DNA of 64,000 nt, taken from assembly GCA_963732585.1 (NCBI GenBank), contig CAVSZY010000001.1, positions 327,463 to 391,462 on the forward strand. Direction: 5' to 3'. Source of the DNA: WLMZ01 sp963732585. GTDB lineage: Bacteria; Actinomycetota; Acidimicrobiia; Acidimicrobiales; Ilumatobacteraceae. How positions within the stretch are numbered: the stretch's first letter is position 1; each line of letters starts with the position of its first letter. Positions 27,401 to 35,396 of the stretch are shown one piece after another. Below the pieces are notes generated by a model, which ran no database searches, had not been told where the DNA came from, and worked only from the letters and a program-made list of their open reading frames with translations. Position numbers and translations under genes: made by a program.

Positions 27401-30400
27401 TTCGTCAGGGCGAAGACCTGGTGATCGAGGCCATCGCCACAGATATCGACGGAAACGTCGCCGCTGGGCGGGACCTGACGATCGTCGCCAAGCGCCTGGA
27501 ATGGACCACGGTGCGCGGCGTCTCCGAACAGGTAGCCGTCGATACCCAAACCTGCGAGGTGACCTCCGCTGCAGAAGCGGTGACCTGTACCTTCGAGGCC
27601 AAGATCGGTGGCCAATACACGATCGTGGCCACCGTTGCCGACGACTCCGGGGCCACCAGCCGTAGCGAGTTCACCCGCTGGGTCAGCGGTGGCGACGCCA
27701 TCCCCAGCCGCAGCGTGCAGCAAGAAGAACTGATCTTGGTGCCGAACAAGAAGGACTATGCCGGCGGCGAAACTGCCGAGATCCTCGTGCAGTCACCCTT
27801 CGCCAGCGGAGAAGGACTAGCGACGATCGTCCGTGGGGACATTCGCTCGACAATTCGCTTCCAGGTCGTCGAGAACAGCGCGATCGTGGCGATCCCGATC
27901 GATGACGCCGATGTGCCCAACGTCGATGTCAGCATCGAGGTCGTCGGTGCCGCACAGCGCCTCGGCGACGACGGCACACCTGCCGCCGACGCCCCAGCTC
28001 GTCCCGCCTTCGCCGTTGGCGCGCTCTCCTTGCGAGTGCCGCCGGTGTCACGGACCTTGGACATCGCCTTGTCCTCCCCCGACGCCGTCGAACCGGGCGC
28101 CGAAACTAGCGTTGGCGTCAAGGTGACCGACGCCAGCGGGCAGCCGGTGGCCGGTGCCGAGCTCGCCGTGGTCGTTGTCGATGAAGCCGTGCTGGCTGTC
28201 AGCGGCTACCAACTCAGCGATCCGCTGGACCTCTTCTACTCGCCGATCTACCCCCAGATCTGGGCGACCTACGGCCGCTCCTCGATCGTGCTCTCCGATC
28301 CCATGTCTCTCGCCGCTCGCGACGAACTCGCCCCGGCCAGCACCGATGCGGCGGCGACCGCCGAGGAAGCGCCCGCAGCGTCGCTGAATGACGGCGCCCA
28401 AGCACCGGTCCCAACCGGCGCTCCGGCCGAGCGCGTCTCAGCAGCGGACCAGTTTGCGGGCGGAGCTGCGGCGCAGGCCGTCGAGGTGCGCTCCAACTTC
28501 GACGCCTTGGCGGTATTCGAACCAGAGGTGACAACGGCAGCCGATGGCACAGCAACGATCGCCGTGCCGCTGCCCGACAACCTGACCCGCTACCGGGTGA
28601 TGGTCGTCGCCGCCAGCGGTGAGGATCGCTTCGGCTCCGGTGAATCGAATATCACGGCCCGCCTGCCGTTGATGATCCGACCCTCGGCCCCGCGATTCTT
28701 GAACTTTGGCGACACCTTCGAGATGCCAGCCATCGTGCAGAACCAAACTGATCAGGCGATCGAGGTCGACGTCGTCTTGCAGGCCTCCAACCTGAGCCTC
28801 ACCGGTGACGCCGGGAAGCGAATCACGGTGCCCGCCAACGACCGGGTCGAGGTTCGCTTCCCGATGGCCGCCGATCAAGCCGGTACCGCCGCTTACCGCT
28901 TCGTGGCCGTCAGCGGCGACCACAGCGACGCTGCCGAAGGCACCCTGCCTGTGTACACCCCGGCCACTACCGAAGCCTTCGCCACCTACGGCGTGGTCGA
29001 CGGATCGGGCGCCGAGGCAGTGGTCGGCCAGCCGCTGATCGCCCCCACCGAGGTCATCCCCCAGTTCGGCGGCCTTGATGTGACCACTTCCTCGACAGCC
29101 CTGCAAGCGCTGACCGATGCCGTGCTGTACATCAGCGAATACCCCTACGCCAGCTCCGATGCGCTCGCCGCTCGGATCATCGCCGTCTCGGCGCTGCGCG
29201 ATGTGCTCGACGCCTTCGACGCCGAGGGCCTGCCGTCGGTGGATGCGCTCAACACCCAAACACAACGCGACATCACCAACCTCATCGCCCTGCAAAACGG
29301 TGACGGCGGGTTCGGCTTCTGGGCACAATTCCGGCCGTCGGAACCTTTCAACACCGTGCAGGCGGCCCACGCCCTGGTCATCGCCAAGGCCACCGGATTC
29401 ACCGTGCCGGAGAACAACCTGCAGATGGCGATGAGCTACCTGCAATCGATCGAGCAGTACTACCCCGCAACGTACAGCCAACAGACCCGCACCACGATCA
29501 GCGCCTATGCGTTGCATGTGCGTTCGCTGAATGGCGACCGTGACACCGCCAAGGCGCTCGATCTGTACAACACCCGCAAGAACGAGATGGAGCTCGACGC
29601 CGTTGCCTGGTTGTGGCCGGTGATCGATGACGCCGCTGTCGACGCCGAGATCGAGCGCCTGTTAGCCAACCGTGCAGTGGAGACCGCCGGTGCGGCCAAC
29701 TTCAGCACCAGCTACAGCGACGCCGACTATGTGCTGTTGGCGTCCGATCGGCGCACCGACGGCATCATCCTCGACGCCTTGATCTCCAAGCGCCCGGACA
29801 GCGACCTGATCCCCAAGGTGGTCACCGGGTTGCTTGGCAACCAGATCAAGGGTCGCTGGAACAACATCCAGGAGAACTCCTTCATCCTCTTGGCGCTGAA
29901 GCACTACTTCGACGTCTTCGAAGCGCAGACCCCGGAGTTTGTCGCTCGGGTGTGGCTCGGCGAGCAGTTCGCCGGCGAGAAGACGTTCAGCGGCCGCTCC
30001 ACCGATCGGGTTCGCATTTCGGTGCCGATGACCGAGGTGCAGGCTGCAGGCGATTCGACCTTGGTGCTGGCCAAGGAGGGCAGCGGACGGCTGTACTACC
30101 GCCTCGGTCTGCGCTATGCGCCGAGCGATCTGTCGCTCGAACCCCTGGAACGGGGCTTCGTCGTCTCGCGCAGCTATGAGGCCGTCGACGACCCGGGTGA
30201 TGTCGTGCACAACGCCGACGGCAGCTGGACGATCAAGCCTGGGGCTCGCGTGCGGGTCAAGGTCTCGATGGTTGCCGAGAGCCAGCGCACGATCGTGGCG
30301 CTGATCGATCCTCTCCCCGCTGGGTTGGAGATCCTCAACCCGGCTGCCGCGATCACCGAGGCGGTGCCACCGGAAGCGGTGCCGGAGAGTTCGAATCCGT

Positions 30401-30624
30401 ACGAGGGCTACTACTGGTGGGGCACGTGGTACGAGCACCAGAACATGCGTGACGATCGGGCCGAGGCCTTCACCAGCCTGCTACCCGCCGGCACCTACGA
30501 CTACAGCTACGTCGCTCGGGCCACCACCCCCGGCCGCTTCGTTGTCCCACCGAGCCGGGCCGAAGAGATTTACGCCCCGGAGACCTTCGGTCGCGGCGCA
30601 ACCGACATCGTCATCGTCGGCTAA
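24481..30624 (+). CDS. Alpha-2-macroglobulin family lipoprotein lacking the thioester motif
   Basis: 2047 residues. A signal peptide with lipobox ends at Cys26 (ALLAAAC), followed by a Thr-rich linker. An Ig-like (SbsA/Big_5) region is near 160-270 and again to about 480. The MG segment with VFDDRGVYRPGETVSVKGW is near 700. The A2M core NFDALAVFEPEVTT...PDNLTRYRVMV is near 1340, and the helical thioester domain about 1530-1750. There, where family members have YPYGCxEQ, this protein reads EYPYASSDAL, so no thioester can form. The C-terminus (LRYAPSDLSLEPLERGF, GRFVVPPSRAEEIY) is canonical. No PBP1C partner adjacent. An AAGGA lies 8 bases before the ATG. Confidence 0.93.
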   Translation: MSTTKRWGRRQATILVVIAALLAAACTSSRPEADPSAVTTTTTTADGPSTTVAGIDANTQTAAAASQLGIKLGEGSSLTAAPEPIPVVDGIPIDPNRIAEILARLPDWGPGSTQTPFNWPTQSLTPPRTGATVDVPFPNPTVVAPPEVPVGNLEVLRFQPEGDVPIAGFVSITFNQPMVPIGTVAAVNATAPPATITPAVPGAWTWIGTKTARFDVDSDVVDRLPMATDFRVEIPAGTTSQTGGVLAAAVSFAFSTPALTMQATVPGNGSESVVLNPVIITTFDQRIDLQAVLAAAVVTAGTDRVEMRLASAQEIAADQYASSVTAMTPDGRWLAMVPTSPLPTDTSIKVEFPVGTPSAEGPKTTTAAQSFSFRTYGPFEVDRVDCAWGTTCVPGTDIQITMSNEIDLDTFDQANITIEPELAGQLISVSGSMINIRGATLGRTKYTITLPGLLGDVFGQTLGQAVTVDKTIGDAQPEIRQFSQPLVTLDPLDEGQSLNVVTINHDNVRLRVFPVQPSDWSAFILWSQNSFDQNGLKDPTWTAAVDRTLDVASKQDQQTETKIDLGEVLGGTPGHVVVIVESTTTYSQNDPLYWMNRPAVAWVQSTKIGLDAIADNDEVLAWATDLASGAPLSGLAITTLGTQQTLTTDAAGLARAELSSTTITALLATRDDDVAMLPAGFYGEGWRENQRIDETRWFVFDDRGVYRPGETVSVKGWVRNFTAASDFQIKAFAPGATLSYRAYDAYGNEIATGDAEVNAVGGFDFTFDIVAGANLGYGYVEMSLSGSAGGGTAHGFQIQEFRRPEFEVTTRVESPQPQLSRNPATLAAAATYYAGGPLAAAPVTWTVSTGSASYSPPNWDDYTFGVWTPWWYEDFGGYGGFADSSGSARALEPCCFPGSPQDVETFTGVTDSNGDHFLQVGFEVPEGGFPDLAVMVNAAAAVQDVNRQTWSSSTSLLVHPGAIYVGIRSDQAFVRQGEDLVIEAIATDIDGNVAAGRDLTIVAKRLEWTTVRGVSEQVAVDTQTCEVTSAAEAVTCTFEAKIGGQYTIVATVADDSGATSRSEFTRWVSGGDAIPSRSVQQEELILVPNKKDYAGGETAEILVQSPFASGEGLATIVRGDIRSTIRFQVVENSAIVAIPIDDADVPNVDVSIEVVGAAQRLGDDGTPAADAPARPAFAVGALSLRVPPVSRTLDIALSSPDAVEPGAETSVGVKVTDASGQPVAGAELAVVVVDEAVLAVSGYQLSDPLDLFYSPIYPQIWATYGRSSIVLSDPMSLAARDELAPASTDAAATAEEAPAASLNDGAQAPVPTGAPAERVSAADQFAGGAAAQAVEVRSNFDALAVFEPEVTTAADGTATIAVPLPDNLTRYRVMVVAASGEDRFGSGESNITARLPLMIRPSAPRFLNFGDTFEMPAIVQNQTDQAIEVDVVLQASNLSLTGDAGKRITVPANDRVEVRFPMAADQAGTAAYRFVAVSGDHSDAAEGTLPVYTPATTEAFATYGVVDGSGAEAVVGQPLIAPTEVIPQFGGLDVTTSSTALQALTDAVLYISEYPYASSDALAARIIAVSALRDVLDAFDAEGLPSVDALNTQTQRDITNLIALQNGDGGFGFWAQFRPSEPFNTVQAAHALVIAKATGFTVPENNLQMAMSYLQSIEQYYPATYSQQTRTTISAYALHVRSLNGDRDTAKALDLYNTRKNEMELDAVAWLWPVIDDAAVDAEIERLLANRAVETAGAANFSTSYSDADYVLLASDRRTDGIILDALISKRPDSDLIPKVVTGLLGNQIKGRWNNIQENSFILLALKHYFDVFEAQTPEFVARVWLGEQFAGEKTFSGRSTDRVRISVPMTEVQAAGDSTLVLAKEGSGRLYYRLGLRYAPSDLSLEPLERGFVVSRSYEAVDDPGDVVHNADGSWTIKPGARVRVKVSMVAESQRTIVALIDPLPAGLEILNPAAAITEAVPPEAVPESSNPYEGYYWWGTWYEHQNMRDDRAEAFTSLLPAGTYDYSYVARATTPGRFVVPPSRAEEIYAPETFGRGATDIVIVG

Positions 30625-30766
30625 CTCGTTTCCCGGTCGGTACGCCGGCCGGGTGACGAATGACACGCGAGGTGACATCTTGAACACGCACAGTTCACGC
30701 GAAGGTTGTTTTGTGGTAACCGGGCACCGATACGTTGAAGGTGTCGGTCACCACAGGAGGCCTCAC

Positions 30767-31192
30767 ATGACCAATTTCCATCATCTCCCAACCACCAGCT
30801 CAACGCTCGTGCTCATCGATCCTTCCAGCCCACAGGGCGAGGCAGGCGTCGAGGCACTCGATCAGCTCGACGAAGCCGTCGTGCTCGTCATGCCGCTCTA
30901 TGGTCGCCGCGCTGCGGCTCTGCGGGACTTCGCCAAGTCGGAAGACATCGATGTCGCTACCGCTGGCAACATCTATCTCGATCAAGTCGCCGGGCGCATC
31001 GACACCGACAAGCACACGCTGACCATGCTGCCAACCGATGGCCTCGACCTTGTCGCCGATGTCGTCGCCGTCGCCAAGCAGTTGCCCTCGCTGCGGCGCA
31101 TCATCGTGCCGGCGAGCCTGGCTGCAACGGTGATTTCACTCAATCGATTGTCGGCCCAAACCACGGCGTCGCTGTCGGTCACCGCCGCCTAA
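30767..31192 (+). CDS. Hypothetical protein, small alpha/beta
   Basis: 141 residues preceded by an AGGAGG (30755-30760) at good spacing from ATG 30767. Alternating strand/helix pattern (TLVLIDPSSP, AVVLVMPLYGRRAAAL, LPSLRRIIVPASLAATVISL) suggests a small Rossmann-like cytosolic protein; family not recognised. The 142-base gap behind the macroglobulin gene gives room for its own promoter. The 163 bases after it (31193-31355) show no gene. Confidence 0.65.
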   Translation: MTNFHHLPTTSSTLVLIDPSSPQGEAGVEALDQLDEAVVLVMPLYGRRAAALRDFAKSEDIDVATAGNIYLDQVAGRIDTDKHTLTMLPTDGLDLVADVVAVAKQLPSLRRIIVPASLAATVISLNRLSAQTTASLSVTAA

Positions 31193-31355
31193 TTGCCGAT
31201 TCCATGCCCAACTGTAGGCGAGCACAAATTTGTGGGCGCTACCGTTCAGCGCCCTTTGGAGCATCGGCAACAACGTGATGACTCCGGCGGGTCGGTAACC
31301 GATTAAATCTGCCGAATAAAAGGCGTCATCTTCGGCGTACGTCGATGAGGCATGC

Positions 31356-32207
31356 TCATGGTCCCGCTGCGAGGTCGGCGGCGACGATCGCCTTGTCTTC
31401 TGGATCGGCGATCGGCACCGCCTTCGCCGCAGCCCACTCAGTCGCTGCTTCCTCGCTGCGCCCAACCGCCTGCAGCGATCGAGCCATCATCTCGTGGGCG
31501 TAGGCCAGGTCGAAATCCTGCAGACCAAGGCCCGTCGTCTCCGCCATGCAGCGTTGCGCGTACTGTAACCCGGCCTGCGCGTTACCGACGCCCAGATGCG
31601 CCTTGGCCTGCATATACAGCGACCGCACCTCGTTCACCGGCCCCCGGCCGCTGGCCCGCTGCCAGTGATATGCCGAGGCATACACCCGGCGCAACAGATC
31701 CTCATCGTCATGCACGCTGCGATCGGCTTTGTCGAACAGCTCCCACGCGGCGTTGTTGCACTCGATCGCCTGCGCCCGGTGCCAATCCCCGGATACCTGA
31801 GCGCCAACATCGACGCCGTCGGCACCAGCGTCGGCATCAGCGTCGATGGCGGGCAACGCAATGCCTGTCTCCAACAGCGACTTGATGCCATCGAGCACCC
31901 ACACCCAACCGCTGCGCGCCAGCGCCCACGTCTGCGGGCTGCGGGCCAGGTCGCCATGCACAAGATCAACCTGCGTGACACCCTCCGCGGCGACACGCAA
32001 GCTCCACTCCACCCGCGACGGTGGCTCCTGCGCCGCCGGATGATCCCAAGCAACCTGCCACTTCATCACCAACCTCATCGGCGGCTCGATCTCTTCGACG
32101 ACACCAGTGAGGTAGTCGTTGGCGAAGCGCGGCTCAACCAGCTGCGCCCAGACCTGCTCGATCGGCGCCTTGATGTAGATCCGGTATTGGTGACGGGCGA
32201 GGGCCAT
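31356..32207 (-). CDS. SRPBCC (AHSA1-like) domain protein with TPR-like C-terminus
   Basis: 283 residues. An N-terminal START/SRPBCC ligand-binding domain (YRIYIKAPIEQVWAQLVEPRF, EIEPPMRLVMKWQV, VEWSLRVAAEGVTQVDLVHGD, ALARSGWVWVLDGIKSLLETG) is joined by an Asp/Ala-rich linker to a helical repeat region (NNAAWELFDKADR, ASAYHWQRASG, YMQAKAHLGVGNAQAGLQYAQRCM, EEAATEWAAAKAV). ATG 32207 follows AAAGGAGA that overlaps the TAA of the upstream ArsR gene. ArsR-SRPBCC pairs are common and the regulator usually controls the operon. The TPR fusion is also known; ligand unknown. Confidence 0.87.
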   Translation of the reverse strand: MALARHQYRIYIKAPIEQVWAQLVEPRFANDYLTGVVEEIEPPMRLVMKWQVAWDHPAAQEPPSRVEWSLRVAAEGVTQVDLVHGDLARSPQTWALARSGWVWVLDGIKSLLETGIALPAIDADADAGADGVDVGAQVSGDWHRAQAIECNNAAWELFDKADRSVHDDEDLLRRVYASAYHWQRASGRGPVNEVRSLYMQAKAHLGVGNAQAGLQYAQRCMAETTGLGLQDFDLAYAHEMMARSLQAVGRSEEAATEWAAAKAVPIADPEDKAIVAADLAAGP

Positions 32208-32220
32208 AGCGAAGTCTCCT

Positions 32221-32538
32221 TTAGGCGCTTTCTGGCTCAAGGGCAGCCTGCAGCTCGATGAGCGCGCGGGCGTGTGGTTGGGCGAACTTGCCGATCCAGC
32301 GATCAGCGATCTGTTGCACGGGAACGGGGTTGAGGTATTGCAGGCTGACCCGACCGACCTTGCGGAACGTCACCAGATTTGCCTCGTGCAACACGGCGAG
32401 ATGCTTCATCACCCCGAAGCGGGTCATCGCCGGGAAGCGACCACAAAGGCCCTGCACGCTTTGGCCATCGTTGTCGAACAACGCGTCGAGAATGCCACGA
32501 CGGGTTTCGTCGGCCAACGCTTTGAACACGGCATCCAC
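32221..32538 (-). CDS. ArsR family winged-helix regulator
   Basis: 105 residues, single winged helix: FKALADETRRGILDALF, QSVQGLCGRFPAMTRFGVMKHLAVLHEANLV (split recognition helix) and RKVGRVSLQYLNPVPVQQIADRWIG. No metal-binding ELCVCDL motif, so it belongs to the SRPBCC-associated class, not a metal sensor. GTG 32538 starts only a couple of bases after the predicted transcription start. 13 bases separate its stop from the SRPBCC gene. Confidence 0.9.
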   Translation of the reverse strand: MDAVFKALADETRRGILDALFDNDGQSVQGLCGRFPAMTRFGVMKHLAVLHEANLVTFRKVGRVSLQYLNPVPVQQIADRWIGKFAQPHARALIELQAALEPESA

Positions 32539-32546
32539 AACGCTCG

Positions 32547-32576
32547 ATAATACGTGACAATATAGTCACATGTCAA
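32547..32576 (-). promoter_or_regulatory. Promoter and candidate ArsR operator
   Basis: On the minus strand TTGACA (32576-32571) and TATTAT (32552-32547) are 18 bases apart, close to consensus. Between them lies GTGAC-N6-GTCAC (32554-32569), an inverted repeat ideally placed to block polymerase. Predicted start at about 32540 puts the GTG of arsR almost at the mRNA 5' end. Confidence 0.65.
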
Positions 32577-32592
32577 CGGCACCACCTATGGC

Positions 32593-34092
32593 TCAGCTGT
32601 GGGTGAACAGGGCGTGCAGTTCCTCACGTAACACCCGGCGCAGCAGTTTGCCGGTCTCGTTGACCGGCAGTTCCTCGGTGAAGTGGATCCGCTCCGGCGT
32701 CTTCGTCGAGCGCAACGTGGCGCGCACAAAGCTGCGCAACTCATCCTCATCAGCCACCGCTCCGTGCTTGAGCACCACTGCGGCCACCACTCGCTCGCCC
32801 CATTCGTTGTCGGGGATGCCGACCACGGCGCAGGAATCGATCGCCTCATGCTCCACCAGCACGGCCTCGATCTCGCCGGGCGACAAATTCTCGCCGCCGC
32901 GCACGATGACATCGTCGAGGCGACCATGCAGGTAGAGATAGCCCTCGTTGTCGAACTCGCCCGAGTCGCGAGTTCGAAACCAACCATCGACCAAGCCCGC
33001 TCCCCCGGCATAGCGCCCCGAGACTTGCTCGCCACGGACCCAGACCTCGCCGCGCTCGCCAGCGCCCATCGGAGTGCCGTCGGCGTCGCGAATCGACAGT
33101 TCGACCGTCGGTAACGCCTGGCCGACCGAACCCAAGCGACGGCGCACGACCGGGTCGTCGCTGGAGATCGCCAAGCGATGGTCCTCAGGGCCAAGCACCG
33201 TGATCGTGCTCGCCGTCTCCGTCAAGCCATAGGCGTTGACGAAATTGACGTGCGGCAGTAGCGAAAGGGCCCGCTCGATCACCGGCAGCGGCATCGGACC
33301 GCCACCGTAGGACAACGCTTTGAGGTCCTCCAACAAGGCACCCTGGCGCTCCATTTCGTCGAGCACCCGGCCGAGCATCGTCGGCACAACCATTGCGTGA
33401 GAGACCCTGAAGCGGGCGATGGTGTCGACCCACGCGGCGGGGTCGAAGGCCTCCATATAGACGATGCGACGACCGGCGAACACCGAGGTCAGCGCCGCCG
33501 ACACCCCGGCGATGTGATACGGCGGCACGCTGACGACTGCGGCATCTGTCTCATCTGCGCTGGCGAACTCGACCGTCGAGAGCACGTACGAGGTGAGATT
33601 GTCGTGACTGAGGATCGCCGCCTTCGGCTCGCCGGTAGTGCCACTGGTGAACAGCAGAACCGCCGTCTCCTCTTCACTGGGCGCTGGCTCTGGTTCCATC
33701 GCCCCGCTAGCGGCCAACTCGAGCAACTCCGCCCGGCTGAGCACCGTGATCCCCTCGATCGTGCCGACGCGCTCGGCGACACCCTCGCCGAGCACGGCCA
33801 CCGCAGGAGCGGTGCGAGCGACGAGCGCTCGCAGGCGATCATCATCGAGGCGGTAGTTGATCGGGGCGAACGGCACGCCGGCCCGCGAGGCACCGTAGAG
33901 GCACAGCGGCACTGCCCGGGAGTTGAGGTCGATCAGCACCAGGCGCTCGACGCCCTGCGCGGCGACGAAGGTGGCGATGCGCCGCGAGCCCTCGTCGAGT
34001 TCCATTGCGGTCAACGCCCCGTCGGCGTCATTGATCAACACCCGATCGAAAAGTGCTGGGGCGGCGATATCGAGCAGTTCATGGACGTGCAT
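32593..34092 (-). CDS. AMP-dependent acyl-CoA synthetase/ligase
   Basis: 499-residue ANL-superfamily enzyme activating a carboxylate to acyl-AMP and acyl-CoA. Core motifs in order: LLFTSGTTGEPKAA (about 150), YGGGPMP, NAYGLTETAST, WFRTRDSGEFDNEGYLYLHGRLDDVI (split over about 385-410), RGGENLSPGEIEAVL and the C-terminal lysine in LPVNETGKLLRR. Shorter than fatty-acyl FadD proteins, so a medium-chain or aromatic acid is plausible. Monocistronic, divergent from the FAD oxidoreductase. Confidence 0.9.
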   Translation of the reverse strand: MHVHELLDIAAPALFDRVLINDADGALTAMELDEGSRRIATFVAAQGVERLVLIDLNSRAVPLCLYGASRAGVPFAPINYRLDDDRLRALVARTAPAVAVLGEGVAERVGTIEGITVLSRAELLELAASGAMEPEPAPSEEETAVLLFTSGTTGEPKAAILSHDNLTSYVLSTVEFASADETDAAVVSVPPYHIAGVSAALTSVFAGRRIVYMEAFDPAAWVDTIARFRVSHAMVVPTMLGRVLDEMERQGALLEDLKALSYGGGPMPLPVIERALSLLPHVNFVNAYGLTETASTITVLGPEDHRLAISSDDPVVRRRLGSVGQALPTVELSIRDADGTPMGAGERGEVWVRGEQVSGRYAGGAGLVDGWFRTRDSGEFDNEGYLYLHGRLDDVIVRGGENLSPGEIEAVLVEHEAIDSCAVVGIPDNEWGERVVAAVVLKHGAVADEDELRSFVRATLRSTKTPERIHFTEELPVNETGKLLRRVLREELHALFTHS

Positions 34093-34172
34093 CGGGTCAG
34101 ACTAACGAGACGACCGCTGCGAGAATGAAGCGGCGCTGTCACAAAACACGACGGCGAAACGACAATCAGGGT

Positions 34173-35396
34173 ATGAACAGCAAACTTGTCGATGTCATCG
34201 TCGTCGGCGGCGGAATCGCCGGGCTGACCGCCGCTCGTTACTGCCAACGCGCCGGCCTGAGCGTTGTCGTGCTCGATCCACGTCCTGGGGGACGAGCAAC
34301 GAGCGACATCGTCGATGGCTTCGTGTTCAATCGCGGCCCGCACGCGCTCTACAACGGCGGCGCTTCGCAGCAGGTGCTCAGCGAGCTAGGCATCGAACTG
34401 ACCGGCGGAGCGCCCGCACTCGGTCACGCTCAGATCGTCGCCGGAGGTGCCATGTTCGCGTTGCCGTACACCCCGCGCACAGTGTTCGCCAGCCGCTACC
34501 TGGGGATGCGAGACAAGGCCGCACTGGCGCGGTTCTACGCCGCCGTCGCCAAGACCAATCAACGCAGCGTCGCCGATCGTTCCGTGGGCGACTGGCTCGA
34601 CGGCCTACCCCGACGAGCCGCAGCGATTCTCCGTCTCGCCATTCGTACGGCCACCTACTGCGCCAACGTCGACAGCTTGAGCGCCGAGTTGGGTGTCACC
34701 GCGCTGCAGCTGCAGGGCGTGCGCTATCTCGATGGCGGTTGGCAGCACCTCGTCGATCGACTCAGCGATGGGCTCGATATCCGTCCACTGACGGCGACGC
34801 GTCTCGAAGGCACCAGCGTCGTTGCTACCGATCCACAGGGTGAGACTCAGGTGCGCGGCCGCCACACCGTGGTCGCCGTCAACTCGCCTGGCGCCGCCGC
34901 GAGTTTGCTCGAACGGGCAGACTTCAACGGCCCACCAGCAATCGAGGCAGCCTCGCTCGATCTCGGGTTGCGTTCGCCTCCGACGGTTCCGTTCCTGCTC
35001 GACGTCGACGAGCCGCTGTATTGCTCGCAGCACGGTCTGCCCGCCCAACTCGGCCAGGCTCAGGGGGCCGTCGTGCACGTCGCCCGCTATGTGCTCGATG
35101 GCGAACGGCATGAGCCACGCGGTACTCGTGACTCCCTGGAGGCCTTTGCTCGACGTGCCGGTATCGACCCGGGATCGATCACAACCAGCCGTTACCTGCA
35201 CCGTATGACCGTCTGCGGGTGGACGCCGACCGCAGCCAGCGGCGGACTGCCCGGCCGACCGGTGAAGACCGATAGCGGCATCGATGGTGTGTTGCTCGCT
35301 GGTGACTGGGTCGGGCCGATCGGGCACTTGGCCGACGCCGCCTTCGCCAGTGGCCGAGATGCTGGGCGACACATCTGCGCCACAATGAAGCGATGA
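34173..35396 (+). CDS. FAD-dependent oxidoreductase, phytoene-desaturase/amine-oxidase-like
   Basis: 407 residues. The N-terminal dinucleotide-binding motif VIVVGGGIAGLTAARYCQRAG leads into VVVLDPRPGGRATS (GG doublet). The C-terminal FAD motif is DGVLLAGDWVGPIGHLADAAFASGRDAGR. The middle (VGDWLDGL, YLDGGWQHLVDRLS) resembles NAD(P)/FAD proteins of the crtI/hemY group. The stop overlaps the next gene as ATGA, so the oxidoreductase and the ECF41-like sigma factor form a coupled pair. Substrate unknown. Confidence 0.88.
   Translation: MNSKLVDVIVVGGGIAGLTAARYCQRAGLSVVVLDPRPGGRATSDIVDGFVFNRGPHALYNGGASQQVLSELGIELTGGAPALGHAQIVAGGAMFALPYTPRTVFASRYLGMRDKAALARFYAAVAKTNQRSVADRSVGDWLDGLPRRAAAILRLAIRTATYCANVDSLSAELGVTALQLQGVRYLDGGWQHLVDRLSDGLDIRPLTATRLEGTSVVATDPQGETQVRGRHTVVAVNSPGAAASLLERADFNGPPAIEAASLDLGLRSPPTVPFLLDVDEPLYCSQHGLPAQLGQAQGAVVHVARYVLDGERHEPRGTRDSLEAFARRAGIDPGSITTSRYLHRMTVCGWTPTAASGGLPGRPVKTDSGIDGVLLAGDWVGPIGHLADAAFASGRDAGRHICATMKR

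Noticed and set aside
28438..29517. Long minus-strand frame inside the macroglobulin gene
   Set aside because: Antisense of a continuous 2047-codon gene; no domain motifs.
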